Below, piece after piece: positions 1 to 7,992 of a stretch of DNA of 64,000 nucleotides. The notes under the pieces were generated by a model. It ran no database searches. It was not told the origin of the DNA and saw only the letters and a list, made by a program, of their open reading frames with translations. The DNA is from JAVBMU01 sp031551755. GTDB taxonomy: Bacteria; Actinomycetota; Actinomycetes; Actinomycetales; Cellulomonadaceae. How positions within the stretch are numbered: the stretch's first letter is position 1; each line of letters starts with the position of its first letter. The position numbers were made by a program, and so were the translations under genes. The DNA is taken from NCBI GenBank assembly GCA_031551755.1, contig JAVBNE010000078.1:1-64000 (forward strand), given 5' to 3'.

Positions 1-113
1 GGGTCGACTGGTACAACAACAGGCGCCTGCACGGCACGCTCGGGATGAACACCCCGGTCGAGTACGAGGACGCCCACTACGCTGCTCTCAACCAGCAGGC
101 TCAACCCGCATAG
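1..113 (+). CDS. IS3-family transposase, C-terminal end (partial)
   Basis: The frame opening at base 3 runs off the left edge and ends at TAG 111-113. It encodes about 36 residues containing WYNNRRLHGTLGMNTPVEYE, the usual end of the integrase (rve) domain of IS3-family OrfB proteins. In that family the WYN..R.H..L...TP motif lies just after the last catalytic glutamate. The rest of the transposase lies outside the window, so it is not possible to say whether the element is intact. Confidence 0.85.
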   Translation, partial: VDWYNNRRLHGTLGMNTPVEYEDAHYAALNQQAQPA

Positions 114-120
114 GAGCGGC

Positions 121-140
121 ACAGAACCCGGGGCGGTTCA
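121..140 (+). repeat. Right terminal inverted repeat of the IS3-family element
   Basis: Read on the minus strand this segment begins TGAACCGCCCCGGG, a typical terminal repeat of actinobacterial IS3-type elements. It lies 8 bp after the transposase stop codon, where the right end is expected. The left end is outside the window. The neighbouring hydrolase gene begins within 2-18 bp of it. Confidence 0.65.
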
Positions 141-142
141 GT

Positions 143-1819
143 GTGGGTGGTGGTGTGGTGAGGGTGTGGACGCGTGAGGATCCGGGGGTGGGTGATCCTG
201 GGGCGTTTCGGGTGGCAGCGGCGCGTTTGGGTGCCGATATTGATGTGTTGGAACGCGTGCATGTGGTGTTGGTGCGTCAGGGTGGGATTTTGGAGTTGGA
301 GTGGAAGGGGTTGGCCGCAAAGGCGTGGCAGGTGGTGCTCGCGTCGATGCGGGCCTATGCCCTGGCGATGATCGAGTCTGGGACGGTGGCTCGGCAGGGG
401 TATTTGCGGTATGCGGCGGATGTGGAGGATGTTCAGCAGCGGGTGGCGGTGGTGCATCATCAGATGGCCGATGCTGAGGCGAACCTCTCGGTGATCACCA
501 GGTATGCCGAGGCGGAGGCCGGCTCGGGCGTATACCAGATGTTGTTGGTGCGGTGTGAGCAGGCTGCGCAGGAGGTGGAGTTGGCTCGGGGGTTGCTGGA
601 GCCGTTGGTTGTGGCTCGTGAGGAGGCGGACCGGCGGTTGGAGATGGCGTTGCAGGAGGCGGGCACCGCTCCGCCGGAGGTGAGCGCCACGGCGCAGGCG
701 ATGGTGGCGGTGCTCGTTTCGGACCAGCCGCCGCCGGAGGCGCAGCGGTTCTTGAACTACCCGACGAATCAGAGCCCGTTCAACGTCAAGGAGAGGTGGG
801 AGGCGTTGTCGGCGGCGGATCAGCAGTGGTTGATGACGTATCGGCCGTTTCGGATCGGGAATCTGGATGGGTTGCCGGCGTGGGTGCGTAATCTTGCTAA
901 CCGGTCGGAGGTTGAGCGGTATGGTGCGAGGTTGGATGAGGGGTGGGTGCGCGCGCGTAAGGAGTATCCGGATGCCAGTGATTATCAGCGGCAGTGGGTG
1001 GCGTGGAAGTATGCGGGGCTCAGTGAGGAGGAGGCCCGTTCGGTGGCGAACCTGCGCCGGGAGCTGCGTAAACGGCCCGAGGCGCAGCTGCTTGTTTTCG
1101 ATATGAAGCATGAGGGTGCCACCCGTGCGGCGGTCTCGATCGGTGACCTGGACAATGCCAGTCATGTGGGTGTGTTCGTGCCTGGGATCGGTTCACGTAT
1201 CGGCAATAGTGGCAATGTGAAGATGTACCTCGACCACATGAAGAACCTGCGCACGGAGACCGGAAAGGTCCTACAGAAGGATCTTCAGGGCGCCAAGGAG
1301 GACGTTGCGTGTGTGTATTGGTTGGGGTATTCGCCTCCTTCGGGTTTGGAGGGAGGGCCAAGTGTCACGACGGCGTTGAAGGAGGGTCGGGCGGCTGATG
1401 GGGGGCGCTCCTTGGCGAATTTTGCTGATGGGATCGAGGTGAATAATCCGGGGTCGCGGCGGTCGTTGTTGGGTCATTCGTATGGGAGTGTGACGTCGGC
1501 GCATGCGCTGGTTCGTACGGATTCGTTTGATTCTTTTGTTGCTTTTGGTAGTCCGGGGATTCCAGATGGTGTGAGCGATGTTCGGGTTCCTGCCGGTGAG
1601 CGGTATTATGGGGTGGCCCGCGGAGACTTGGTAGCGGGCGTTGGTCCTTACGTTCACGGGAACAAGCCGTCGGAGTTGGGGTTCGAGAGGCTGCCGACTC
1701 GTAAGGTTGATGGGTATGATAATTCGACGGGTCATTCGCAGTATTTGAAGGATGGGTCGTCGTTCCAGCGGTCGTTGGCGGCTGTGGTGGCTGGCCGTCC
1801 GGAGGAGGTTCCAGGCTGA
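143..1819 (+). CDS. WXG-like N-terminus + DUF1023 alpha/beta hydrolase, putative type VII substrate
   Basis: 558 residues. The first ~230 residues are helical and coiled-coil-like, opening with VRVWTREDPGVGDPGAF, which resembles the start of the putative type VII substrate at 48426 (MSWEPLAPTAPIPGDPE). The C-terminal half is an alpha/beta hydrolase of the DUF1023 type, with nucleophile Ser446 in GHSYGS, probable acid Asp495 (RGDLV) and probable base His531 (GHSQYL). All triad residues are present, so activity is likely; the substrate is unknown. No classical signal peptide is seen, which fits type VII export. The start is uncertain: GTG at 143 lies 2 bp beyond the IS3 end, and GTG 158 matches the relative better. 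The stop overlaps the next start (TGATG). Many codons end in T or G, unlike the respiratory genes, which suggests a transferred region. Confidence 0.75.
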   Translation: MGGGVVRVWTREDPGVGDPGAFRVAAARLGADIDVLERVHVVLVRQGGILELEWKGLAAKAWQVVLASMRAYALAMIESGTVARQGYLRYAADVEDVQQRVAVVHHQMADAEANLSVITRYAEAEAGSGVYQMLLVRCEQAAQEVELARGLLEPLVVAREEADRRLEMALQEAGTAPPEVSATAQAMVAVLVSDQPPPEAQRFLNYPTNQSPFNVKERWEALSAADQQWLMTYRPFRIGNLDGLPAWVRNLANRSEVERYGARLDEGWVRARKEYPDASDYQRQWVAWKYAGLSEEEARSVANLRRELRKRPEAQLLVFDMKHEGATRAAVSIGDLDNASHVGVFVPGIGSRIGNSGNVKMYLDHMKNLRTETGKVLQKDLQGAKEDVACVYWLGYSPPSGLEGGPSVTTALKEGRAADGGRSLANFADGIEVNNPGSRRSLLGHSYGSVTSAHALVRTDSFDSFVAFGSPGIPDGVSDVRVPAGERYYGVARGDLVAGVGPYVHGNKPSELGFERLPTRKVDGYDNSTGHSQYLKDGSSFQRSLAAVVAGRPEEVPG

Positions 1820-2514
1820 TGAGGTCCCGGTTGTTTGTGCTTGTTTGCTTATTGGTGTTGGGAGGGTGTGCGTTGGTCAGTTCGGATGCTAATGATTATC
1901 TTGGTCGGGATAATTCTGATGATACGCCGGTGCTTGAGCGTGGGTCGTATGAGGATGCGAAGGTCCGGTTGGATGCGATGATGGCGGAGATGTCGGTGGC
2001 GTTGACCGAGGCGTTCCCGGAATGTCCGATGAAGCCCGACCCCGAGCAAGGGGACGATGTCAGTGGCGGTGGCACTAATGAGGAGGAGTACAACAATGCT
2101 TGGCCCTTCGTGATGAACTCACGCCACCGTCTCATGGAGTGCACTTTGGCGGATACGCGCGAACGGGCGGACACGGCTATTTCTGCTGTCACTGTTATCG
2201 CGGAGCGTTATGGTTTTCGTCCGCATGTGACCTATAAGGATCGGATACTGCCGGACGGTGAGGGGTCTATTTCTATCGAGGGTTGGAACGCTGACGGCGA
2301 CTCGTATTCCTTTGGTTCCATCAAACGGACTGTTCTCGACTACACGACTGCGCCGCGTTTTACCGAGGAGCAGCTTGAATCGATCCGTACCGATCCGGAG
2401 GCGACCCCACCGATCCCGCCGTGGTCCTATTTCGACCAGCTCGACCAACGGCCGTCCGCGCAGACGCCGGCGCCGGGGGACGGCCGTGCCGACGAGACGA
2501 CCGGCCAGGGTTAG
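1819..2514 (+). CDS. Lipoprotein, copy 1 of a tandem pair
   Basis: 231 residues. The N-terminus MRSRLFVLVCLLVLGGC is a lipoprotein signal peptide with lipobox LGGC, placing lipidated Cys17 at the outer face of the membrane. The mature protein is acidic and ends in a Pro/Thr-rich tail. No known domain is recognised. It overlaps the hydrolase stop by one base and has a GGAGG ribosome site, so the two are co-transcribed. Being beside a putative exported hydrolase it could be a partner or an immunity-type protein, but that is inference only. Confidence 0.8.
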   Translation: MRSRLFVLVCLLVLGGCALVSSDANDYLGRDNSDDTPVLERGSYEDAKVRLDAMMAEMSVALTEAFPECPMKPDPEQGDDVSGGGTNEEEYNNAWPFVMNSRHRLMECTLADTRERADTAISAVTVIAERYGFRPHVTYKDRILPDGEGSISIEGWNADGDSYSFGSIKRTVLDYTTAPRFTEEQLESIRTDPEATPPIPPWSYFDQLDQRPSAQTPAPGDGRADETTGQG

Positions 2515-2548
2515 CTGTGGCTGGCCGTCCGCAGGAGGTTCCAGGCTG

Positions 2549-3247
2549 ATGAGGTCCCGGTTGTTCGTGCTCGTTTGCTTATTGGTGTTGGGAGGGTGTG
2601 CGTTGGTCAGTTCGGATGCTAATGATTATCTTGGTCGGGATAATTCTGATGATACGCCGATACTTGAGCGTGGGTCGTATGAGGATGCGAAGGTCCGGTT
2701 GGACGCGATGATGGCGGAGATGTCGGTGGCGTTGACTGAGGCGTTCCCGGGATGTCCGATGAAGCCCGACCCCGAGCAAGGGGACGATGTCAGTGGCGGT
2801 GGCACTAATGAGGAGGAGTACAACAATGCTTGGCCCTTCGTCATGGAGTCGCGTTACCGTTCCATGGAGTGCACTTTGGCGGATACGCGTGAACGGGCGG
2901 ACACGGCTATTTCTGCTGTCACTGTTATCGCGGAGCGTTATGGTTTTCGTCCGCATGTGACCTATAAGGATCGGATACTGCCGGACGGGGAAGGTTCGAT
3001 TCAGATCGAGGGTTGGAATGCTGACGGGGACTCTTACAGTTTCGGTTCGATCGTGCATACAAATCTCGTGTACAGGACTGCGCCGCGTTTTACCGAGGAG
3101 CAGCTTGAATCGATCCGTACCCACCCGGAGGCCACCCCGCCACCGATCCCGCCGTGGTCCTATTTCGACCAGCTCGACCAACCGCCGTCAACGCAGACAC
3201 CAGCGCCGGGGGACGGCCCTGCCGCCGAGACGACCGACCAGAGCTAA
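2549..3247 (+). CDS. Lipoprotein, copy 2 of a tandem pair
   Basis: 232 residues, nearly identical to copy 1, with the same signal peptide and LGGC lipobox. The ATG at 2549 has the same upstream sequence (GCAGGAGGTTCCAGGCTG) that ends the hydrolase gene before copy 1. An upstream in-frame extension exists but is not homologous, so this start is preferred. Differences cluster in two short stretches (around NSRHRL/ESRYRS and KRTVLDY/VHTNLVY) and in the Pro/Thr-rich tail. Its TAA (3245-3247) overlaps the TAG of the convergent menF gene. Confidence 0.8.
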   Translation: MRSRLFVLVCLLVLGGCALVSSDANDYLGRDNSDDTPILERGSYEDAKVRLDAMMAEMSVALTEAFPGCPMKPDPEQGDDVSGGGTNEEEYNNAWPFVMESRYRSMECTLADTRERADTAISAVTVIAERYGFRPHVTYKDRILPDGEGSIQIEGWNADGDSYSFGSIVHTNLVYRTAPRFTEEQLESIRTHPEATPPPIPPWSYFDQLDQPPSTQTPAPGDGPAAETTDQS

Positions 3248-4686
3248 CCCCCCAGCGCGTACCGCAAGGGTTCCAGCTTCGCTTCGGACTCGGCCAACTC
3301 AACGGCCGGGTCCGAGGCAGCGACGATCCCGCAGCCGGCGAAGATCCTCACCAGATGGTCGTCATGCTCCGGCAGTTCGGCGGAACGCAGGGCGATGCCC
3401 CATTCACCGTCCCCATCGGAACCGAGCCAGCCAACCGGACCTGCGTAACGGCCCCGGTCCATCCCCTCGATCTTGCGGATCAAATCACGCGCGAGCACCG
3501 TCGGCGTCCCACAGACCGCCGCGGACGGATGTAGCGCAGCGGCTAACGTCAAGCTCGTTGGCCCATGACTGCCGAGCGCCCCGGAGCCCGTGGCCTGTCC
3601 AGCGCTCACACCCTCCTCCGCACCAGCCTCCCGCTCCGCTCCAACCCCCAGGCCTACGCCCTCTCCGACGCCCGGCGTCGGTCGTGCTAGCACCCCGGTG
3701 ACATCCGAGGCCAGATGCATCACATTGGGCAGGTGCAGGACGAAGGGCGCGTCGGGCACGTTCATCGAAGTACAGAAGCCGGCGAGTGCGTCGGCGACCG
3801 AGGCGACAGCGTATTCGTGTTCTTCGAGGTCTTTCGACGATCGGGCCAGCTGCGCCGCATGCAGCAGGGACGCGTCATCCGTGTGCCCACGCGGAATCGT
3901 TCCAGCGAGCACCCGGGAGGTCACCAAGCCGCGTTCGCTGCGTACCAACAGCTCAGGGGTCGCGCCGATCATGCCGTCGACCGAGAAGGTCCAGCAGGTG
4001 TCGTAGGCGACGGCGAGCCGTCGCAGCAACCACCGGGGATCGACGGGGGCGCTCGTACGGGCCAGCACATCACGGGCCAGAACGACCTTGTCGAGCTGCC
4101 CAGCCCTGATCACGTCGACCGCCTCCCGGACGACGTCGGCCCAGTCGTCCGCACTCAAAGCGCCCTCGCGCCAGCTCACCGTGCCAGGGCCGGTGACGGG
4201 CAGTCGGGTCGTGGGCTTCGCGGTATGTGGCGTGGTGGCCAGCGAACCGGCGGCGTCGACGGTGGTCATCCAGGACCGGCCCTCGCGTCGGCCCACGAGC
4301 ACCCGTGGGACGATCAGAGCGCCCCCGGGCCGCAAGTCGTCCGGGCTTGTGTCGTCGAAGGCGAAGCTGCCGAAGGCCACCGGACCAGTGCCCGGCATGC
4401 CCACCTCGTCGCGGATGATCGCCCGATCCAAGGTCTGCTGCCACGCCACCTCGGCGTCGGCGAACCTTCCCGGACCCCAGGTCTCGAACCGCAGGGCGGT
4501 GCCCCAGCCGACGAGGCCGTCGCCCCGGCGGACCCAGACCAGAGGCCGAGTGTCGGGGAGCAGGTCGAGAAGTGCCGTCGGCCCCGCCTCCAGATCGTCG
4601 ATGGCGACGGTACGCACCACGAGTGGGTGGGCGACGGGTGGGCTACTGGTCACCGGCCCGGCCGGTGACGACGGCTGCGCGGTCAT
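3244..4686 (-). CDS. menF: Isochorismate synthase
   Basis: About 480 residues from ATG 4686. A longer reading to 4779 would run into the divergent menG leader and is unlikely. The protein is a chorismate-utilising enzyme converting chorismate to isochorismate, the first step of menaquinone head-group synthesis. Family motifs seen are DKVVLARDV (the general-base lysine region), HLASDV, LHPSAAVCGTP, EGMDRGRYAGPVGW and IFAGCGIV. It has a Gly/Glu/Ala-rich insertion of roughly 40 residues after HLASDVTGVLARPTPG that is not part of the catalytic core. The siderophore paralogue EntC/DhbC is an alternative, but the adjacent menG and menJ-like genes favour menaquinone. Confidence 0.85.
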   Translation of the reverse strand: MTAQPSSPAGPVTSSPPVAHPLVVRTVAIDDLEAGPTALLDLLPDTRPLVWVRRGDGLVGWGTALRFETWGPGRFADAEVAWQQTLDRAIIRDEVGMPGTGPVAFGSFAFDDTSPDDLRPGGALIVPRVLVGRREGRSWMTTVDAAGSLATTPHTAKPTTRLPVTGPGTVSWREGALSADDWADVVREAVDVIRAGQLDKVVLARDVLARTSAPVDPRWLLRRLAVAYDTCWTFSVDGMIGATPELLVRSERGLVTSRVLAGTIPRGHTDDASLLHAAQLARSSKDLEEHEYAVASVADALAGFCTSMNVPDAPFVLHLPNVMHLASDVTGVLARPTPGVGEGVGLGVGAEREAGAEEGVSAGQATGSGALGSHGPTSLTLAAALHPSAAVCGTPTVLARDLIRKIEGMDRGRYAGPVGWLGSDGDGEWGIALRSAELPEHDDHLVRIFAGCGIVAASDPAVELAESEAKLEPLRYALGG

Positions 4687-4787
4687 CACCACCAGGGTAA
4701 GAGACGAAGCCCGACCCACCGGACGCAACCGCGGGTCAGGTGCGAGTGCATGCTCGTCGACGCGCCAAGCGGGGCACAATGGTCACC

Positions 4788-5504
4788 ATGTCTCGCGCCA
4801 CCCTCGAAAAGAAGCCGGCGGAGGTCGCGTCGATGTTCGACGGGATCGCCGGGCGGTACGACCTCACCAACGACGTGATCTCCCTCGGCCAGGACCGACG
4901 TTGGCGCAAATTGACGGTCGCCGCGGTCGGGGCAACCGCGGGGGAGCGGGTACTCGATCTGGCCGCGGGCACGGGGACCTCCAGCGAGCCCTATGACGCG
5001 GACGGCGTGCAGGTGGTGCCTTGTGACTTCTCGTTGGGCATGCTGGAGGTCGGCAAGGCGCGCCGCCCGGACCTGCCGTTCGTCGCCGGGGACGCCACGC
5101 AGCTGCCGTTCGCGGACGAGTCCTTCGACGCGGTCACCATCTCTTTCGGGCTGCGGAACGTGACGGACACCCCGCGGGCGCTGGCCGAGATGGCGAGGGT
5201 GGTCCGCCCTGGCGGGCGGATCGTGATCTGTGAGTTCTCCCACCCCACCTGGGCGCCGTTCCGGCGGGTCTACTTCGAGTACCTGATGCGGGCTTTGCCG
5301 CCGGTGGCGGGCTGGGTGACCCGATCGCAGGAGTCCTACGACTACCTCGCGGAGTCGATTCGCGACTGGCCGGATCAGGTGAGCCTCGGGCGGATGCTCC
5401 GGGCGGCCGGCTGGGAACAGGTCGCCTACCGGAACGTCTCCGGCGGGATCGTGGCCCTGCACCGGGGCGTGCGACCGGGCACGACGGCGGGAGGGGTGGC
5501 CTGA
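4788..5504 (+). CDS. menG: Demethylmenaquinone methyltransferase
   Basis: 238 residues from ATG 4788. ATG 4779 and an upstream GTG are in frame, but MSRATLEKKPAEVASMFDGIAGRYD matches the usual start of actinobacterial MenG/UbiE. It is a class I SAM-dependent methyltransferase carrying out the last step of menaquinone synthesis. Motifs are LDLAAGTGT (SAM loop), DFSLGML, FVAGDATQLPFADESFDAVTISFGLRN, and a C-terminal SLGRMLRAAGWEQVAYRNVSGGIVALHRG. It is divergent from menF and overlaps the next gene by one base. A weak -10-like CACAAT at 4775-4780 would put the transcript start at the ATG. Confidence 0.9.
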   Translation: MSRATLEKKPAEVASMFDGIAGRYDLTNDVISLGQDRRWRKLTVAAVGATAGERVLDLAAGTGTSSEPYDADGVQVVPCDFSLGMLEVGKARRPDLPFVAGDATQLPFADESFDAVTISFGLRNVTDTPRALAEMARVVRPGGRIVICEFSHPTWAPFRRVYFEYLMRALPPVAGWVTRSQESYDYLAESIRDWPDQVSLGRMLRAAGWEQVAYRNVSGGIVALHRGVRPGTTAGGVA

Positions 5505-6040
5505 TGGCTCGCGACAAGGGGGTCAAGGCAGTTCAGCGCGGCCGGAGCGGTCGGCCGGATACCCAGGAACGTCGACTGCGGGTGAAAAGGGTCGCGGCGG
5601 AACTCGCGGCCCGGCTCGAGGCCCACGGCGCCCGGACCGAACTGGGCCGCACGACCGCGACCCATTCGAGCGTCGAGGTCCGCCAGGAGCGCCGGCACCG
5701 GATGACCGTGGACGTGGAGATCGTCGACGACGCTCCGCTGTACACGATCACGCAAGAGGGCCAGACGGTCGAGTACTTCGACGTCGAAGCCGTTCGGCGC
5801 GTGGTGATCGCACCGCCTCAGCGGTGGAACCGCTGGTGGGCGGTGGCGGTGGTGGTGGTCGCCTGGGTGCTGGTGGCCATCGGCGTGGCAGTCGTCATGA
5901 ACGAGGTGAACTGGCTCGTTCTGGGTGGGGTGTTCGTGGCCGGGTCGGTGGTCAGCTTCGCGTTGGGATCGCTCATCCGGCGATGGCGGCGTTGGCGGAT
6001 CGAGCGGGGTGCTCTGAGCCGGATGGGCATCCGTCGCTGA
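5504..6040 (+). CDS. Small membrane protein of unknown function
   Basis: 178 residues. A basic, Arg-rich N-terminal half (about 1-105) is followed by two predicted membrane helices (about 113-131 and 137-155) and a basic tail. No family is recognised. It overlaps menG by one base (TGATG), so it is probably translated with it. It could assist membrane steps of quinone synthesis, but there is no direct evidence for that. Confidence 0.65.
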   Translation: MARDKGVKAVQRGRSGRPDTQERRLRVKRVAAELAARLEAHGARTELGRTTATHSSVEVRQERRHRMTVDVEIVDDAPLYTITQEGQTVEYFDVEAVRRVVIAPPQRWNRWWAVAVVVVAWVLVAIGVAVVMNEVNWLVLGGVFVAGSVVSFALGSLIRRWRRWRIERGALSRMGIRR

Positions 6041-6066
6041 GATCAGCTCGGTTGGTGGCCGTGAAG

Positions 6067-6080
6067 GAAGGGTGCCCTTC
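6067..6080. promoter_or_regulatory. Short perfect inverted repeat
   Basis: GAAGGG-TG-CCCTTC lies 27 bp after the preceding gene. The 2-nt loop is too tight for a good terminator hairpin and no T-run follows. It may be an operator half of the same regulatory region as the CRP-type site, or it may be chance. Confidence 0.3.
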
Positions 6081-6123
6081 GTACACACTTCCTCCCCAGA
6101 TCGACTAGAGTAGGCCTGTCTGT

Positions 6124-6139
6124 TGTGACCGCCTTCACA
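6124..6139. promoter_or_regulatory. CRP/GlxR-type binding site upstream of the menJ-like/nuo block
   Basis: TGTGA-CCGCCT-TCACA is an exact match to the CRP-family consensus TGTGA-N6-TCACA, extended by one pair on each side (TTGTGA/TCACAA). It is centred about 91 bp before the GTG at 6223. Actinobacterial GlxR/Crp regulators are known to control respiratory genes. A TAGAGT -10-like element at 6106-6111 would place the site just after that transcript start, where binding would repress. A downstream promoter would make it an activator site. The promoter itself is not certain. Confidence 0.65.
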
Positions 6140-6222
6140 AGGCTGCTCGGTCAGCCAACGTGAGGGGTTCAACGGCATGTAATAGTGGCCCTGCGGAGGT
6201 GTGGGGAAACCTGTGAGGCGGG

Positions 6223-7536
6223 GTGAGATTCGTGCGAGCCAGCAGCCTGGATGACGCCGACGTCATCGTCGTCGGCGCCGGGCCTGCGGGATCCGCGGCG
6301 GCGCACTACTGTGCCGCCGCTGGCCTCGACGTTCTCCTCCTCGACAAAGCGTCCTTCCCCCGCGACAAGATCTGTGGTGACGGCCTCACCCCGCGTGCCG
6401 TCGCCGAATTGGTCCGTATGGGCGTGCCCACGGGTCCGGAACAGGGCTGGATCCGCAACGAGGGCCTGCGGGTGGTGGCCGGGCAGCGCGCCTGGTACTT
6501 TCCGTGGCCGGAGCTGACGGCCTATCCGAATTACGGGCTGGCCAGCGCCCGCCGCACCTTCGACCACAGCCTGGTCCGGCATGCCCAGGCCTCCGGGGCC
6601 AAACTCCACGAGCGCACCGCCGTCACCGGGCCGGTCATCGATGACCGCAACGGCCGGGTGGTGGGCGTGACCGCCAAGCCGGTGGACGAGTCGGGCCGCC
6701 GAGCGGGGGAGGAGATCACCTTCCGGGCTCCGGTGGTGGTTGCCGCCGACGGCGTCTCCGGGCGGTTGGCGACGTCACTCGGGATCGCCCAACGGGCCGA
6801 TCGGCCGATCGGCGTGGCGGTCCGCACCTACTTCAAGACCCCGCGGCATGACGACTCGTGGATGGAGAGCCATCTCGAGTTGTGGGACGGTGCTCCCGGG
6901 CGGTCGAATCTGCTGCCGGGCTACGGCTGGATCTTCCCGCTGGGGGATGGCACGGTCAACGTCGGCCTCGGGTCGGTCAGCTCGACCCCCGCGCGGCGGT
7001 CGGCGTCGAACGTCGACTACCGGGAACTCTTCGCGATCTGGATGAAACACGCGCCGACGGAGTGGGAGTTCACCCCTGACAATCAGGTCGGGCCGGTGCG
7101 CGGTGCGGCGCTCCCGATGGGTTTCAATCGTTCCCCGCTGTACTCGCGCGGTGTCCTGCTCGCGGGCGACGCCGGTGGGATGGTCAGCCCGTTCAACGGC
7201 GAGGGCATCGCTTATGCCCTCCAAGCTGGTCGTTTGGCCGCGGACGCCATCGCGCAGTCCCGCTCCCGGACGACGGCGGTGGCCCGGGAACGTGCGTTGG
7301 CGGCATACGCTCGGGCCATGCGGCGTGAGCTCGGTGGTTATTACACACTCGGGCGCCAGTTCGTCCGACTGATCGAACACCCTGAGATCATGCGCATCTG
7401 TATCCGGTATGGTCTCCCGCGACCAGTACTCATGCGTTTTGTTCACAAGCTCCTGTCCGACTGCTACGAGCCGCGTGGCGGCGACTGGGTCGACAGGACG
7501 ATCGCCGGGCTCTCAAGGGTGGTGCCGCCAGCATGA
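6223..7536 (+). CDS. Geranylgeranyl-reductase-family FAD oxidoreductase, MenJ-like
   Basis: 437 residues from GTG 6223 (GTG 6232 also possible). The N-terminal dinucleotide-binding motif VIVVGAGPAGSAAAHYCAAAGLDVLLLDK is followed by FPRDKICGDGLTPRAV, typical of the geranylgeranyl reductase family. The second flavin motif GVLLAGDAGGMVSPFNGEGIAYALQAGR lies near residues 305-335. In mycobacteria the relative MenJ saturates one isoprene unit of menaquinone. Position between menG and nuoA supports the same role here. A CRP-type site lies upstream. Confidence 0.85.
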   Translation: MRFVRASSLDDADVIVVGAGPAGSAAAHYCAAAGLDVLLLDKASFPRDKICGDGLTPRAVAELVRMGVPTGPEQGWIRNEGLRVVAGQRAWYFPWPELTAYPNYGLASARRTFDHSLVRHAQASGAKLHERTAVTGPVIDDRNGRVVGVTAKPVDESGRRAGEEITFRAPVVVAADGVSGRLATSLGIAQRADRPIGVAVRTYFKTPRHDDSWMESHLELWDGAPGRSNLLPGYGWIFPLGDGTVNVGLGSVSSTPARRSASNVDYRELFAIWMKHAPTEWEFTPDNQVGPVRGAALPMGFNRSPLYSRGVLLAGDAGGMVSPFNGEGIAYALQAGRLAADAIAQSRSRTTAVARERALAAYARAMRRELGGYYTLGRQFVRLIEHPEIMRICIRYGLPRPVLMRFVHKLLSDCYEPRGGDWVDRTIAGLSRVVPPA

Positions 7537-7597
7537 CGCCGTGCATCCACCCGGACCCCCGACCCACCCCCTTCGGCCAGCAGGCGAGGAGATCGCG

Positions 7598-7960
7598 ATG
7601 ACCAACCCCTACGTTCCGATTCTGGTGCTCATGGGCATCGGCGCGGTGCTGGCCCTGGGCGGCGTCGGCGCCAGTGCCGTGATCGGCCCCAAGCGGTACA
7701 ACCGGGCCAAGCTCGACGCCTACGAATGCGGCATCGAGCCGACTCCGCACGCCATCGGCGGCGGCCGGTTCCCGATCAAGTACTACCTGGTGGCGATGAC
7801 GTTCATCGTCTTCGACATCGAGGTCGTTTTCCTGTATCCCTGGGCGGTGGATTTCGCCACCTTGGCCACCTTCGGCCTGGTGGCGATGATGGCGTTCCTG
7901 GCGCTCATCACCGTGCCGTTCGTCTACGAGTGGCGTCGAGGTGGGCTGGAATGGGACTGA
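7598..7960 (+). CDS. nuoA: NADH-quinone oxidoreductase subunit A
   Basis: 120 residues with three membrane helices. The start is ATG 7598 (MTNPYVPILV) with ribosome site GAGGAGA; a longer frame upstream overlaps the menJ-like gene and is not real. The conserved loop KRYNRAKLDAYECGIEP and the acidic helix region FIVFDIEVVFLYPWA are present. It is the first gene of a 14-gene complex I operon in standard order. NuoA helps form the quinone-site entrance with NuoH, NuoB and NuoD. Confidence 0.95.
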   Translation: MTNPYVPILVLMGIGAVLALGGVGASAVIGPKRYNRAKLDAYECGIEPTPHAIGGGRFPIKYYLVAMTFIVFDIEVVFLYPWAVDFATLATFGLVAMMAFLALITVPFVYEWRRGGLEWD

Positions 7961-7992
7961 GCGAGCGGACAAGGAAAGGCTGAGGAGACACC

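Larger units (their letters stand above)
1785..3247 (+). repeat. Tandem duplication, unit about 730 bp
   Basis: The two lipoprotein start codons are 730 bp apart (1819 and 2549). The second copy is preceded by a remnant of the last codons of the hydrolase gene (about 2515-2548, matching about 1785-1818). The duplicated unit therefore includes the hydrolase 3' end as well as the lipoprotein gene. Confidence 0.8.

Noticed and set aside
2258..3247. Long frame giving a 329-residue protein before lipoprotein copy 2
   Set aside because: The first ~97 codons are copy 1 read out of frame; the signal peptide at 2549 marks the true start.
4686..4779. Longer menF start
   Set aside because: The added residues are not homologous and overlap the divergent menG leader and start region.
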